Shown piece after piece: positions 8,974 to 17,879 of a stretch of 64,000 nucleotides of DNA (position 1 is the stretch's first letter; each line of letters begins with the position of its first letter). The position numbers and the translations under genes were made by a program. The notes under the pieces are model-generated. The model did not search any database and had not been told where the DNA came from. It saw only the letters and a list, made by a program, of their open reading frames with translations. The DNA is from Candidatus Vicinibacter proximus (GTDB lineage Bacteria; Bacteroidota; Bacteroidia; Chitinophagales; Saprospiraceae), in NCBI GenBank assembly GCA_016713905.1, contig JADJOE010000003.1, positions 2,108,001-2,172,000 of the forward strand, in the 5' to 3' direction.

Positions 8974-11322
8974 CTAATCTTGTACAAATACCTTTGCAAG
9001 ATAAATTCTGTCGCCGGAATGATACCTGAGCAAATAAAGACCTGGATTCAATTCCGGCAATTTGACCATGATTAATTTCTCCAGTTGGTTAGATGGGATA
9101 AAGTTTAATTCAACGGATTGACCGGAAAAATTGTAGAGGTTAAGAAAGTCTTCTCTCTTAGATGCATCAGGAAGGAGAAGATTTATATATTCTTTGGTGG
9201 GATTTGGGTAAACCACCATTTCTGATGCTTGATCATTTGGCTCATTTAGGCCGGTGGTGCAATCATTCGCAGAAGCAAAACTTGGCCTGGAAAATATTTT
9301 CCATTGTGCACTACACCTCCCAAAAGAATAATCATCCTGTTGTTCTAAATAAACTATAGAATCTACGATGCCGGTAGAATTGCTCAGATAAATTTGTTCT
9401 CCGGATTTTGAGAGTTTAAAATTAGCATGAAGCCCCGCACTCATCCCATCCTCATCAGCCCAGACACACAGGTAACTTTTTGGAAGAATGGTAGTATCCG
9501 GAAATGGCCATTTGATTAAATTATCAGGTTGATCAGAAAGAAAATTTCCAATCAGGGATATAGACCGATCTGTATTATTATACAATTCAATCCAGTCATC
9601 ATAATCCCCTCTTTCATCTGACTGGTAGGTTTTGTTGGATGTCATGAATTCATTGATCAGAATTTCACCTGGCAGTATGGTTTCCAGCTTTAACGGTAGG
9701 GTATGAAATTCATATTCCGCTCTCGCTGGTGAAAGGCTGGCCAGGTTTGTGTTTTCAGCAAAAATATAATATTGGATTTCATTTGCGTTGGGAGCTTCTA
9801 AATGGTTGGCATAAACACCGTCATTTGCCGAACCATCCTCATGTTGACCATCATCAAAAAGCGTTATGGCGGAAAACAGAGATCTCCTCTGGTCTCGGTA
9901 ATAAAGTACTACATTATTTGCTTGTTCAACCTGAACACTTAAAACAAACATTTTTCGTGGGTCAGGAACATCCGGCTGTGTATTTATTTTACCAATGACA
10001 GGTGCAGTCATGCTTAGTTCCGGCGTTGTGTTCAGGTAATTATATCTGGCTTGTGCAAAACTGATAAGTCCCGGATAAATTTTTCCTGATGGTGGGTTGA
10101 TCTGAAAATCCGATTGAAGATTTGTATTAAAAGCTGCATCCGAAAAAAATTTGTTTTTATCCAAACTCACTGCTTCCCTGATTAAATCCTGAAGTTTAAC
10201 CCCATGGGATTGATAATAATTGTTTTGTCGTGCCTCATCCATGATCGTACGTAAATGGGCGAGATATCTTTTTTTGTACGAGGGAATGGACAATAATTTG
10301 GAGATCAATGGTCTTTCTGCGTTGTTGACATGAAGCAATGGAGAAAGGCTGATCATTTGTTGCAAATTGAGTTGTCCTGAACCGGAATTGGTAAACGCGC
10401 CGTAGAATTCATTTAAATCCCACATAATGGGATTAAAACGACCATGTTCATCCTGGTAAATCAAATAATTATGACCTGAACCACTGTAGCTGTCCAGATT
10501 GACAAAAAAATTATTTAAAGCCAACATCCACAATGCACGATCTACATCCAGTATAGAAGAGATTCCTGCAGGATTTTGGCTAAGTCCTTTCAAAAATTTA
10601 ACCAACTCATTCCACCCTGCTTCAGATTCAATTTCATAATTGTTTTGATAGCATGTCGAATCATCGGAAATAAATTTTAATGCTGAACCTGATCCTCCCA
10701 TTGGACAATTACCCGGTAATTGTTTTTGCTTCTCTACACGATCACATTGAAAATACACACCATCTGAATTGTAAAAATGTTGTTCCAAAAAATCATTACC
10801 AGGATCTTGCACATTAGTGTATAATCCGAGGTAAACATCATTTACAAAAACTTTCATGAAATTTGCCTTTGAAGCAGGCATATATTGTCGCACTATTTGG
10901 TATCCTAAAGCCTCTCTTAAAAAGCTGGGATCCATGAATCCGTTCGAAAGTTTAATGGTATTTACACCTTCATAGGATTGATCACCATTGATAAAATCTA
11001 GCTTAATATTTAACGGATTTTTTACTCTGGTCGGATTGTACGTACTGTTCCCTTTATATCGTATACCTACACTGTCAAATTCAACACCATTAAGATTTAC
11101 TTTGGTAGCGACCAAACGCAAATCCGGATCCACGGTATGCAAGGAGTCTAGCTTTTTATCCCAATCTAATGTAGGAAAAACAATTCTGATCTCCTGAACT
11201 TTCTCCATATCATACAAGGACTGAGCCAATATGAAATTTGAAGTAAAGGCAAGTACGATCAAAAAAATAAAATGTATTTTGATAACAGGATACATACAAA
11301 AAAGATTCTTCAAATTTTTCAT
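8974..11322 (-). CDS. Secreted CotH-kinase-like protein with lamin-tail domain and T9SS tail
   Basis: 782 aa. A signal peptide is followed by a CotH domain over roughly residues 45-400 (VGIRYKGNSTYN, NTIKLSNGFMDPSFLREALG, YLGLYTNVQD, IMWDLNEFYGAF). A lamin-tail domain follows at about 555-660 (ILINEFMTSN, YDDWIELYNNTD). The last 75 or so residues form a T9SS sorting tail opening with VVYPNPTKEYI. CotH proteins are secreted kinase-like enzymes known from spore coats; the target in Bacteroidota is unknown. Expected location is the cell surface, or released by T9SS. It is a single gene with no operon partner. Confidence 0.87.
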   Translation of the reverse strand: MKNLKNLFCMYPVIKIHFIFLIVLAFTSNFILAQSLYDMEKVQEIRIVFPTLDWDKKLDSLHTVDPDLRLVATKVNLNGVEFDSVGIRYKGNSTYNPTRVKNPLNIKLDFINGDQSYEGVNTIKLSNGFMDPSFLREALGYQIVRQYMPASKANFMKVFVNDVYLGLYTNVQDPGNDFLEQHFYNSDGVYFQCDRVEKQKQLPGNCPMGGSGSALKFISDDSTCYQNNYEIESEAGWNELVKFLKGLSQNPAGISSILDVDRALWMLALNNFFVNLDSYSGSGHNYLIYQDEHGRFNPIMWDLNEFYGAFTNSGSGQLNLQQMISLSPLLHVNNAERPLISKLLSIPSYKKRYLAHLRTIMDEARQNNYYQSHGVKLQDLIREAVSLDKNKFFSDAAFNTNLQSDFQINPPSGKIYPGLISFAQARYNYLNTTPELSMTAPVIGKINTQPDVPDPRKMFVLSVQVEQANNVVLYYRDQRRSLFSAITLFDDGQHEDGSANDGVYANHLEAPNANEIQYYIFAENTNLASLSPARAEYEFHTLPLKLETILPGEILINEFMTSNKTYQSDERGDYDDWIELYNNTDRSISLIGNFLSDQPDNLIKWPFPDTTILPKSYLCVWADEDGMSAGLHANFKLSKSGEQIYLSNSTGIVDSIVYLEQQDDYSFGRCSAQWKIFSRPSFASANDCTTGLNEPNDQASEMVVYPNPTKEYINLLLPDASKREDFLNLYNFSGQSVELNFIPSNQLEKLIMVKLPELNPGLYLLRYHSGDRIYLAKVFVQD

Positions 11323-11426
11323 ATTCTATTTGATTGAAAGTTGCAAAACAAACTCAGCCTATCTTACCAATAAGGAAGCATTCCATTATTAAAATGTACT
11401 CAAACCAATAAACCTGGTATCGGGGA

Positions 11427-11930
11427 TCAATGAATCAATTGCTTAAGTCCGTATCTTATCAACAGTATTCCACCAACGATCACCAGTAAAACAATATAAA
11501 AAGGCATGAAACTTATGGCGTAAATGTGGGTACGATCTAATACCCACATCAAAGTGAGTATGACTCCGATGATCAGAATAAATCCGGTGAGTTTATCGAA
11601 GCCGGGAACGTCATCCAGATTTACAAATCTGCGGATGATGGCTATAGTTGCCACCATGGAAAGTATGGGAAAAAACTGAATCATCATTTCAGTATCCATA
11701 ATGCTTCTTCGTTCCCAAAAGAAAAAATAAATATTAAGGGTCACTGCAAATATTCCCGGAATGCAGATAGCATAAACCAATACAGCAAATAAATAATTCC
11801 AGGGACTTCGATAAGAATCGGGTTCGGAAATCCAACCTAATACCAAAGCTATTGCGGGAATACCCAGAAAAAAATAAAGGCTGAAATTTGGATTGGCCTG
11901 TATCATGTCAAAAAATTGCTGTAAAGTCAT
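11427..11930 (-). CDS. Uncharacterised membrane protein downstream of odhB
   Basis: 167 aa with about five hydrophobic segments (for example FSLYFFLGIPAIALVLGWI and FMPFYIVLLVIVGGILLI) and a short polar loop with RRFVNLDDVPGFDKL. I do not recognise a named family. Its ATG lies ten bases after the stop of the dihydrolipoyl succinyltransferase gene on the same strand, so the two are probably co-transcribed. That does not by itself show a shared function. Confidence 0.65.
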   Translation of the reverse strand: MTLQQFFDMIQANPNFSLYFFLGIPAIALVLGWISEPDSYRSPWNYLFAVLVYAICIPGIFAVTLNIYFFFWERRSIMDTEMMIQFFPILSMVATIAIIRRFVNLDDVPGFDKLTGFILIIGVILTLMWVLDRTHIYAISFMPFYIVLLVIVGGILLIRYGLKQLIH

Positions 11931-11940
11931 GTGGAGCTAT

Positions 11941-13170
11941 TTATATTTCCAAAAACAATTTCATCGGATCTTCAATTATTTCCTTGACTTTTACCAGAAA
12001 ACCAACGGAAGAACTTCCGTCGATAACCCGATGATCATAGGACAAAGCAAGATACATCATTGGTCGGATTACTACCTGCCCATTTATAGCCACCGGACGA
12101 TCCTTGATGGCATGCAAGCCCAATATAGCAGATTGTGGCTCATTGATAATAGGCGTACTCATCAGTGAACCGAAAACGCCCCCATTGGTGATGGTGAAAG
12201 TCCCTCCTGTCATCTCCTCCAAACTGAGTTTTCCGCCTCGGGCCTTTTCAGCAAGTTCTTTAAGCTTAATTTCAAATTCATGAAGCTTAATTGACTCAAC
12301 ATTATGGATTGGTGGAACTACCAAGCCTGTCGGGGTCGAAATTGCCATAGAAATATCCACATAATCATGATAGATCAGATCTTCCCCATCAATAAACGCG
12401 TTGACTTCAGGCATTTCCATCAACACTTGCGCACAGGCTTTGGCAAATACAGACATGAATCCTAACTTAATTCCATATTTGGCTTGGAATTTTTCATTGT
12501 ACGTCTGACGGAGTTCCATCAATTTGGACATGTCAGCCTCGTTAAAAGTGGTGAGCATGGCCGTTTCATTTTTAGCGGATACAAGACGTTTTGCAATGGT
12601 ACGCCGCATTCTTGACATCTTCTCTCTTCTTTCAGGACGTGTTCCTGTCATCACCTTTGATGTGTCAGACGAGCTCAGGATGTTTGTTGCAGGATTTTCT
12701 AAAGGAGAGGTGGATTTCTCGCTTTTCGAGCTGATTGCTTCCAGCACATCGCCCTTGGTAATTCTTCCTTCTTTTCCACTACCTTGGACATCATCAACTT
12801 TTAGTTCATGTTCACGCATTAATTTGGCAGCGGCAGGCGCTGGATGCTGGACCAATTTATTTGTTGGGGCTTCGGAACCAATAATTTCTGATGGTTTGGA
12901 AGAAGTTTGAGGCGTTTCCATTTCTCCGGAAACAGACACATCAATTTGTGCTACCACTGCCCCTACGCTGAGATCATCTCCTTCATTGGCCAAACGCTTA
13001 ATTCTTCCTGCTTTTTCGGCGGGTAGTTCAAATGTTGCCTTATCTGACTCAAATTCACAAAGGGCCTGATCCAGTTTTACCTTCGCGCCATCCTCTACAA
13101 GCCATTTGGCGAGGGTCACCTCTGTTACAGATTCTCCGATGGAGGGCACTTTTATCTCGATCACGTTCAT
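11941..13170 (-). CDS. odhB: Dihydrolipoyllysine succinyltransferase, E2 of 2-oxoglutarate dehydrogenase
   Basis: 409 aa, E2 component that passes succinyl from lipoamide to CoA in the TCA cycle. The lipoyl domain opens with IEIKVPSIGESVTEV, with the lipoylated Lys44 in FESDKATFE. An alanine/proline linker leads to a peripheral-subunit binding domain at about 106-146 (AAAKLMREHELKVDDVQGSG). The acyltransferase core ends with YDHRVIDG, giving active-site His380 and Asp384. The E1 gene usually beside odhB is not adjacent: upstream on the other strand is a GHMP kinase. A TACTTTTG element lies 16 bases before the ATG. Confidence 0.93.
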   Translation of the reverse strand: MNVIEIKVPSIGESVTEVTLAKWLVEDGAKVKLDQALCEFESDKATFELPAEKAGRIKRLANEGDDLSVGAVVAQIDVSVSGEMETPQTSSKPSEIIGSEAPTNKLVQHPAPAAAKLMREHELKVDDVQGSGKEGRITKGDVLEAISSKSEKSTSPLENPATNILSSSDTSKVMTGTRPERREKMSRMRRTIAKRLVSAKNETAMLTTFNEADMSKLMELRQTYNEKFQAKYGIKLGFMSVFAKACAQVLMEMPEVNAFIDGEDLIYHDYVDISMAISTPTGLVVPPIHNVESIKLHEFEIKLKELAEKARGGKLSLEEMTGGTFTITNGGVFGSLMSTPIINEPQSAILGLHAIKDRPVAINGQVVIRPMMYLALSYDHRVIDGSSSVGFLVKVKEIIEDPMKLFLEI

Positions 13171-13186
13171 ATGGAATGATTTAGCT

Positions 13187-13194
13187 CAAAAGTA
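13187..13194 (-). promoter_or_regulatory. Bacteroidota-type -7 element for odhB
   Basis: TACTTTTG on the minus strand, 16 bases before the odhB ATG, fits TAnnTTTG. No clear TTG lies at the -33 distance, so support is partial. Confidence 0.4.
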
Positions 13195-13327
13195 GACAAA
13201 GCTGACCAAAAAAGGTTTATGATTTAGGCCACCTTGATTGGAGATTTACCCAGTTTCAGAATTTGCCCACGAATCCTGGCTTATTTATTTTTTGTAAAAG
13301 ACACGTTCTGACAAAGCTTTATTATCA

Positions 13328-14197
13328 TTGCAAAATAAAAATTACCCGGACTTGCAACACTCCCCTATTGAAAGTAGACACTACCCTGCCAAAATTCTTT
13401 TGGTGGGTGAATATGGGCTGTTGTATGGAGGAGAGGCGCTGAGCATGCCTTATCCAAATCTTGGAGGCAGTTGGGATTCTGGACAAAATAATTTCCCCAG
13501 GTTGGACGATTTCTGTAATTACCTGGATGGAAAAGAAACATTGATAAAGTCATTGGATCTGAACCAGTTTCGTCAAGATCTGGAGAATGGATTGTATTTC
13601 AACAGCAACATTCCGCAATCTTATGGACTAGGGAGCAGCGGATGTCTTTGTGCAGCCGTTGCCGATCGGTATGGTAAAAATCTCAACGGCAATCCAGCAC
13701 TCCTCAGAGATTTATTCATCCAGATGGAATCCTTCTTTCATGGATCTAGCTCCGGATTGGATCCTTTGGTTTCTTATCTGAACAAACCTCTTCATCTGAT
13801 TCATGAAGGTGAGCCAAAGGTTTTGGATAACAACATAGTACTGGAAAACGAAGGATATCATATTAGCCTTGTCGACAGCGGAATTCCACGAAATACAAAG
13901 GAATGGGTCAAACTCTTTAAAGCACTGATGCAAGATCCGGAATACCACCGGGGATATTCTGAAAAAATGCTCCACGCAAATAAAAATCTGATTGAAGCAT
14001 TCATCAGCCAAAACAATGACCACATTATTCAAAATTGGCAAGCCCTCAGTGAATTAAGTTTCTGTTATTTCTATAAATTTATTCCTGATGGGATTAAATA
14101 CAAATGGGAAAAAGGGATACAGGACCGGACCCTATTTTACAAGCTCTGTGGTGCAGGCGGTGGTGGATTTTTTCTGGCACTTGAAATTAAAAAGTGA
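13328..14197 (+). CDS. GYDIA-type GHMP kinase (mevalonate-pathway kinase family)
   Basis: 289 aa. GHMP kinase features are the opening AKILLVGEYGLLYGG, the ATP-binding loop PQSYGLGSSGCLCAAV at about residues 97-112, a central SSGLDPLVSYL, and the C-terminal glycine loop KLCGAGGGGFFLAL. Enzymes of this type in Bacteroidota are taken to act in the mevalonate route to isoprenoids, but the exact substrate of this branch is not proven. The start is TTG: no ATG lies in a suitable place before the conserved beta strand. It is divergent from odhB and followed by a separate secreted protein gene. Confidence 0.85.
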   Translation: MQNKNYPDLQHSPIESRHYPAKILLVGEYGLLYGGEALSMPYPNLGGSWDSGQNNFPRLDDFCNYLDGKETLIKSLDLNQFRQDLENGLYFNSNIPQSYGLGSSGCLCAAVADRYGKNLNGNPALLRDLFIQMESFFHGSSSGLDPLVSYLNKPLHLIHEGEPKVLDNNIVLENEGYHISLVDSGIPRNTKEWVKLFKALMQDPEYHRGYSEKMLHANKNLIEAFISQNNDHIIQNWQALSELSFCYFYKFIPDGIKYKWEKGIQDRTLFYKLCGAGGGGFFLALEIKK

Positions 14198-14255
14198 GAA
14201 TAAAATTCCTTCTGATTGAATAACCTTATATTTACTCAGACAAGCATTCACAAAC

Positions 14256-15434
14256 ATGAAAAGCTGCCTACTTTTCCTCCTATTTTTTTTAAATATTCAT
14301 AGATCATTTGCACAAAGCCTGATCGTGAATCATCATTCTGTAGCAGAGTTTGACAGCATTCCAGAGGTATATAAAATCCAGGCAGCAAAATTACGAATGT
14401 TGTTCATGGATCGTTCAGTTGGATTCAATATTTCCACTTATCTGGATTGTCTTTCTACGCCATGGTCGTCCTCACTTTCGTCCTGCAAAAGATATGAGCA
14501 TAAAGACCCATTGTATAACTCGGACCCTAAGGAGGTACGATGGGAAAGGGTATGGGATAGAAGCAACTGGCGATATGAATTTTGGCCAACCGGCTGCTCG
14601 GAAGATGTCACTTGTTTTATAAATTTCATAGAGCCACGACTCGATTCTTTTGATGTGATAGGATGCCAGTTCAGTTATCTTGCAGTAACCCCTGGGGCAA
14701 GAATTGCAGATCCTACAACCGGTTTTTTTGGAAACCAGACAAGTGGTAATAAAGCAAACACATACGCCAACTTTGGCAGACTTCATCCGGATAAAAAACT
14801 CATTTGGTGGACAACTTCTCTTGCAAGAGGAATTGGAACTTTGGAATCTGAATCATTCAATGCACAAATGCGTGATTTTGCATCAAAAAATAATATTTAC
14901 CTCTTTGATGTAGCGGACATCTTATCCCACGACCCGGATGGCAGACCTTGTTTTGATAATCGCGATGGAGTAAGTTACCAGACAGAAAACTATCCTGATG
15001 ATGGTGTAGATCTGGCTGCAATTTGTCCTCATTATACAACAGAGACCGAAGGAGGACATTTGGGTTCTGCTTCTGCAGGAGGGGTACGGGTCGCAAAAGC
15101 CTTTTGGGTCCTGATGGCCAAACTAGCCGGTTGGAAAGGTATTTCCACAAAAACAAAAGAAATAAAAAATAGCGGCCTACTCATTTATCCAAATCCTGCT
15201 GCAAACTATTTTTATATAAGGAATTTATTTTCAGCAAGCAATGATCAAAAAATAACGTTGACCATTCAAACTCTTGAAGGAAAAACCCTAATGACAAAAG
15301 TATTGCAAAATCAGGATCAAAATAATGAAACAGAATATAGAATTCCTCTGCAGAATATCCCTAATGGATACTATTTAATCGATCTGTTAAAGGATGGAAC
15401 CCATTATTTACACAAACAGGTAATCTGTCGGTAA
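14256..15434 (+). CDS. Secreted SGNH-hydrolase-like protein with T9SS tail
   Basis: 392 aa with a signal peptide (MKSCLLFLLFFLNIHRSFAQ). The segment MLFMDRSVGFNI resembles block I of an SGNH-like group in which the usual GDS is replaced by H/R-SVG. A late TEGGHLGSASAGGVRVA resembles block V, which carries the catalytic histidine. The last 75 residues form a sorting tail opening LLIYPNPAANYFYI. It is therefore probably a surface or released esterase-like enzyme. Hydrolase identity is inferred from two short motifs, so function stays tentative. Transcribed alone, 58 bases after the GHMP kinase gene. Confidence 0.6.
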   Translation: MKSCLLFLLFFLNIHRSFAQSLIVNHHSVAEFDSIPEVYKIQAAKLRMLFMDRSVGFNISTYLDCLSTPWSSSLSSCKRYEHKDPLYNSDPKEVRWERVWDRSNWRYEFWPTGCSEDVTCFINFIEPRLDSFDVIGCQFSYLAVTPGARIADPTTGFFGNQTSGNKANTYANFGRLHPDKKLIWWTTSLARGIGTLESESFNAQMRDFASKNNIYLFDVADILSHDPDGRPCFDNRDGVSYQTENYPDDGVDLAAICPHYTTETEGGHLGSASAGGVRVAKAFWVLMAKLAGWKGISTKTKEIKNSGLLIYPNPAANYFYIRNLFSASNDQKITLTIQTLEGKTLMTKVLQNQDQNNETEYRIPLQNIPNGYYLIDLLKDGTHYLHKQVICR

Positions 15435-15681
15435 CTTAGCTAAACACCATTCTGGCAAGATTATTTGAACACAGAATAATGAAATTTATAAATTTACTTT
15501 TTTTTAAAAGGATGGGAAAGCCGACAATTTATTAAAATGATGCACCAGAAATCAACTTAAATCAACACGATGTTGACTTTTTAATTTTTAATTAACTAAC
15601 TATTTATAGCAATTTTGACATTTTAAAGGATATTTGCATCAGAAAAATATCATTGCATTTAATCTTCGAACCAATTTTAAT

Positions 15682-16245
15682 ATGAAATTTATTGCTTTCT
15701 TGTTTTTAAGCGTTTTGACTGCACATTACTCTTTCTGTCAACCTCCTTCTCCTGCAAAACAAAGCCCAGTCTTATATACGGAAACTGCCAGACCGGAAGA
15801 TAAAATTCAGAAATTTTTTCCATACGACATCAAACTTAAAAATGCCGAAGGAAAAGAATTCATGTCCTCCCAATTATTTAAGAAAAATGGAAAACCAACT
15901 GTTCTACTCTTTTGGCTGACCACCTGCGGACCTTGCAAAATGGAAATGGAAGCCATCAAAAATAAATACGAATCCTGGTCAAAAGAATCAAAATTCAACT
16001 TTTTTGCCATATCCACTGACTGGAGCCACAATACTGAAAAATTTGTGGAACGTGTAAAAACCTCCGGTTGGCCCTTTGCGGCTTACCATGATTTTAATCA
16101 GGAATTCAAGTATGTGATGCCAGGTGGTTTAAATGGACTTCCCCAGGTTTTTGTATTGAATAAAAAAGGTGAGGTTGTCTTTCATAAAAGAAAATACATG
16201 CCCGGTGATGAAGACAAACTGTTCGAAGAAATAAAGAAACTCTAA
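15682..16245 (+). CDS. TlpA-like thiol-disulfide protein, exported
   Basis: 187 aa from the ATG at 15682, chosen because it begins a clean signal peptide (MKFIAFLFLSVLTAHYSFC); a longer frame from 15634 would bury it. A thioredoxin fold follows, with the active site TTCGPCKMEME (Cys82 and Cys85) and the cis-proline region GLNGLPQVFVLNKKG. The extra insert and fold fit TlpA/ResA-type reductases of the cell envelope, which keep cysteines of exported proteins reduced. Cys19 sits at the end of the signal segment, so a lipoprotein form is possible. A strong terminator follows. Confidence 0.82.
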   Translation: MKFIAFLFLSVLTAHYSFCQPPSPAKQSPVLYTETARPEDKIQKFFPYDIKLKNAEGKEFMSSQLFKKNGKPTVLLFWLTTCGPCKMEMEAIKNKYESWSKESKFNFFAISTDWSHNTEKFVERVKTSGWPFAAYHDFNQEFKYVMPGGLNGLPQVFVLNKKGEVVFHKRKYMPGDEDKLFEEIKKL

Positions 16246-16304
16246 GCTGAATTACAAAAGAAATGATTTTAAATTATGCTGAAATTGCTCAGCAATTTTA
16301 ATTA

Positions 16305-16343
16305 AAAAATGGAGTCTGAAAACAAATTGCAGACTCCATTTTT
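16305..16343. terminator. Strong hairpin terminator between convergent genes
   Basis: Perfect 14-bp arms (16305-16318 and 16330-16343) are separated by 11 bases, with A-run and T-run ends on both sides. It can serve both the TlpA-like gene and the opposing propeller lipoprotein gene. Confidence 0.85.
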
Positions 16344-16391
16344 ATATAACCCATTTAACCAATTCAACTGAAAAATATCATCTTGAATTTT

Positions 16392-17627
16392 TCACTCAAT
16401 CAATTGAAAACACTGCAGAAAATAACCATCGCTGAAGTAAATTCGTTTGGTCACCGGATCATATGTTGGGTCACTAATATAAGTATCTGGAAATACTTTT
16501 CCTTGATTTAGTGAATTATACTCCAATAACTTTTTTCCACTTGAGGCTTCGAAAATGTAAAGCGTTCTGTTAGAAAAAATGATTTTACCTTCACTATAAA
16601 TTATCCCGCCAATTGCTAGACCATTAATATCGGTTAACCAATTTTGATTACCAGTCCTTTTGTCGAGTGACACGAGGTTTCCATTGCCTACCATAAGATA
16701 AACATTGGTTTCATCAAAGACTAAATTCGACTCAGCTAAATAAAGCCCTCCGGATTTATCAGAAAATACTTTTTTCCAAATCAATTTACCTGTATTCTTG
16801 TCCACACAGAACAAAGTCTTCATACTTGTAAAAAATATTAAATTGTCCTGGATGTAAGGAGGAAATGCACTTCCAAAAATTTTCGGATCCATATCAAGAA
16901 TTTCCCAATTTGTTGTTTTTGCAGATAAATTATAACATACCAAATTGATACTTTGTCTACTTCCCCACGTTCCCGTCTTAAATATTAAAATAGTATCTCC
17001 TCTTGAATCAAACCACATTACTGGAGCCGATATATTTGGATATATACCTTTTTCATTTGGCAGGTCAATTTTATAAATTTGATTTTGATCACCATTCGCG
17101 ACATTTAAAATATCTATATTAACTGATCGATCATTATTTATAATAGTCGAAAGACATAGTGGATTGTAATTCGTAAAATAATTGATACCATAGGCTGAGT
17201 TATTCTGCTTAGACCATATAGTTTTGCCAGAACTTAAATCAATTCCATACAAGTAAAAATCCTTGAATAGATAAAATTTCCCAAAAGCCAATTGATGATA
17301 AGTATCTAGAAATCCTACATCTCCCTTCTCAAATCTTCCCGGATGATGATCTGACCAATTCCATAAAAATTTACCCGAATCCTGAGAAAAGGCAACTAAT
17401 TCCTCATTATACTTACTAAATAATATTGCTTTAGAGGCAATTACCTTATATTCAAATAGAATTGGTGAAATAGAAAATGTTGATTTTATTGAATCATTCA
17501 GAAAACTTTGCCAAACCAATTTCATTTCAAGTTTTCCAGATCCTCCCGGGGGAGGATCTGGATATGATGACTCTTCATGGTCACAAGCATATATTGCTAA
17601 AATAATAAATAAGTATAGAAATTTCAT
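16392..17627 (-). CDS. PQQ-like beta-propeller lipoprotein, second copy
   Basis: 411 aa from the ATG at 17627, exactly the length of its neighbour paralogue. The upstream extension of the frame is rejected because it reads out of frame through a remnant of another gene. A lipobox ends at the Cys in MKFLYLFIILAIYAC. Several blades with the D-x(2,3)-GK-x-W pattern follow (for example GIDLSSGKTIW and CVDKNTGKLIW), the mark of PQQ-like propellers. These proteins often serve as binding or scaffold modules; no PQQ-binding site is evident. The C-terminal 60 bases are almost identical to the paralogue at DNA level. Confidence 0.82.
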   Translation of the reverse strand: MKFLYLFIILAIYACDHEESSYPDPPPGGSGKLEMKLVWQSFLNDSIKSTFSISPILFEYKVIASKAILFSKYNEELVAFSQDSGKFLWNWSDHHPGRFEKGDVGFLDTYHQLAFGKFYLFKDFYLYGIDLSSGKTIWSKQNNSAYGINYFTNYNPLCLSTIINNDRSVNIDILNVANGDQNQIYKIDLPNEKGIYPNISAPVMWFDSRGDTILIFKTGTWGSRQSINLVCYNLSAKTTNWEILDMDPKIFGSAFPPYIQDNLIFFTSMKTLFCVDKNTGKLIWKKVFSDKSGGLYLAESNLVFDETNVYLMVGNGNLVSLDKRTGNQNWLTDINGLAIGGIIYSEGKIIFSNRTLYIFEASSGKKLLEYNSLNQGKVFPDTYISDPTYDPVTKRIYFSDGYFLQCFQLIE

Positions 17628-17633
17628 CATTTT

Positions 17634-17813
17634 AATGCTTCTGGGTAATAAAAAATGTTCCGTATGTATTTGTTTCAAGTAACTTTGCCATCTCCTTCTT
17701 CGTATTTCCATCATTCCGCATTTGTTGATGATTACTGTATAATAGTTCATTTGAAATCGAATTTGGAAAATCAATTGCGGAGCTCACAAGAACTAATCCC
17801 ATTACTGTTTAAT
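17634..17813 (-). pseudogene. Duplicated tail of the upstream lipase-like gene
   Basis: Read on the minus strand, this stretch gives VSSAIDFPNS, then LLYSNHQQMRND, and ends with a stop just before the propeller gene start. That matches the last 50 or so residues of the lipase-like gene at 19121-20590 (VSSAIDFPNS..LLYSNHQQMRND). No upstream part of that gene is present. It shows that the unit [lipase tail + propeller gene] was copied in tandem. Confidence 0.85.
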
Positions 17814-17879
17814 GATTTTCATACATTACTACCATTCAGTTAGACTTGATTTCAATGAACAATAATAATTTAATATTAC

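Noticed and set aside
17628..17774. N-terminal extension of the second propeller lipoprotein
   Set aside because: This part is the out-of-frame reading of the duplicated lipase tail; the lipobox start at 17627 gives the same 411-aa length as the paralogue.
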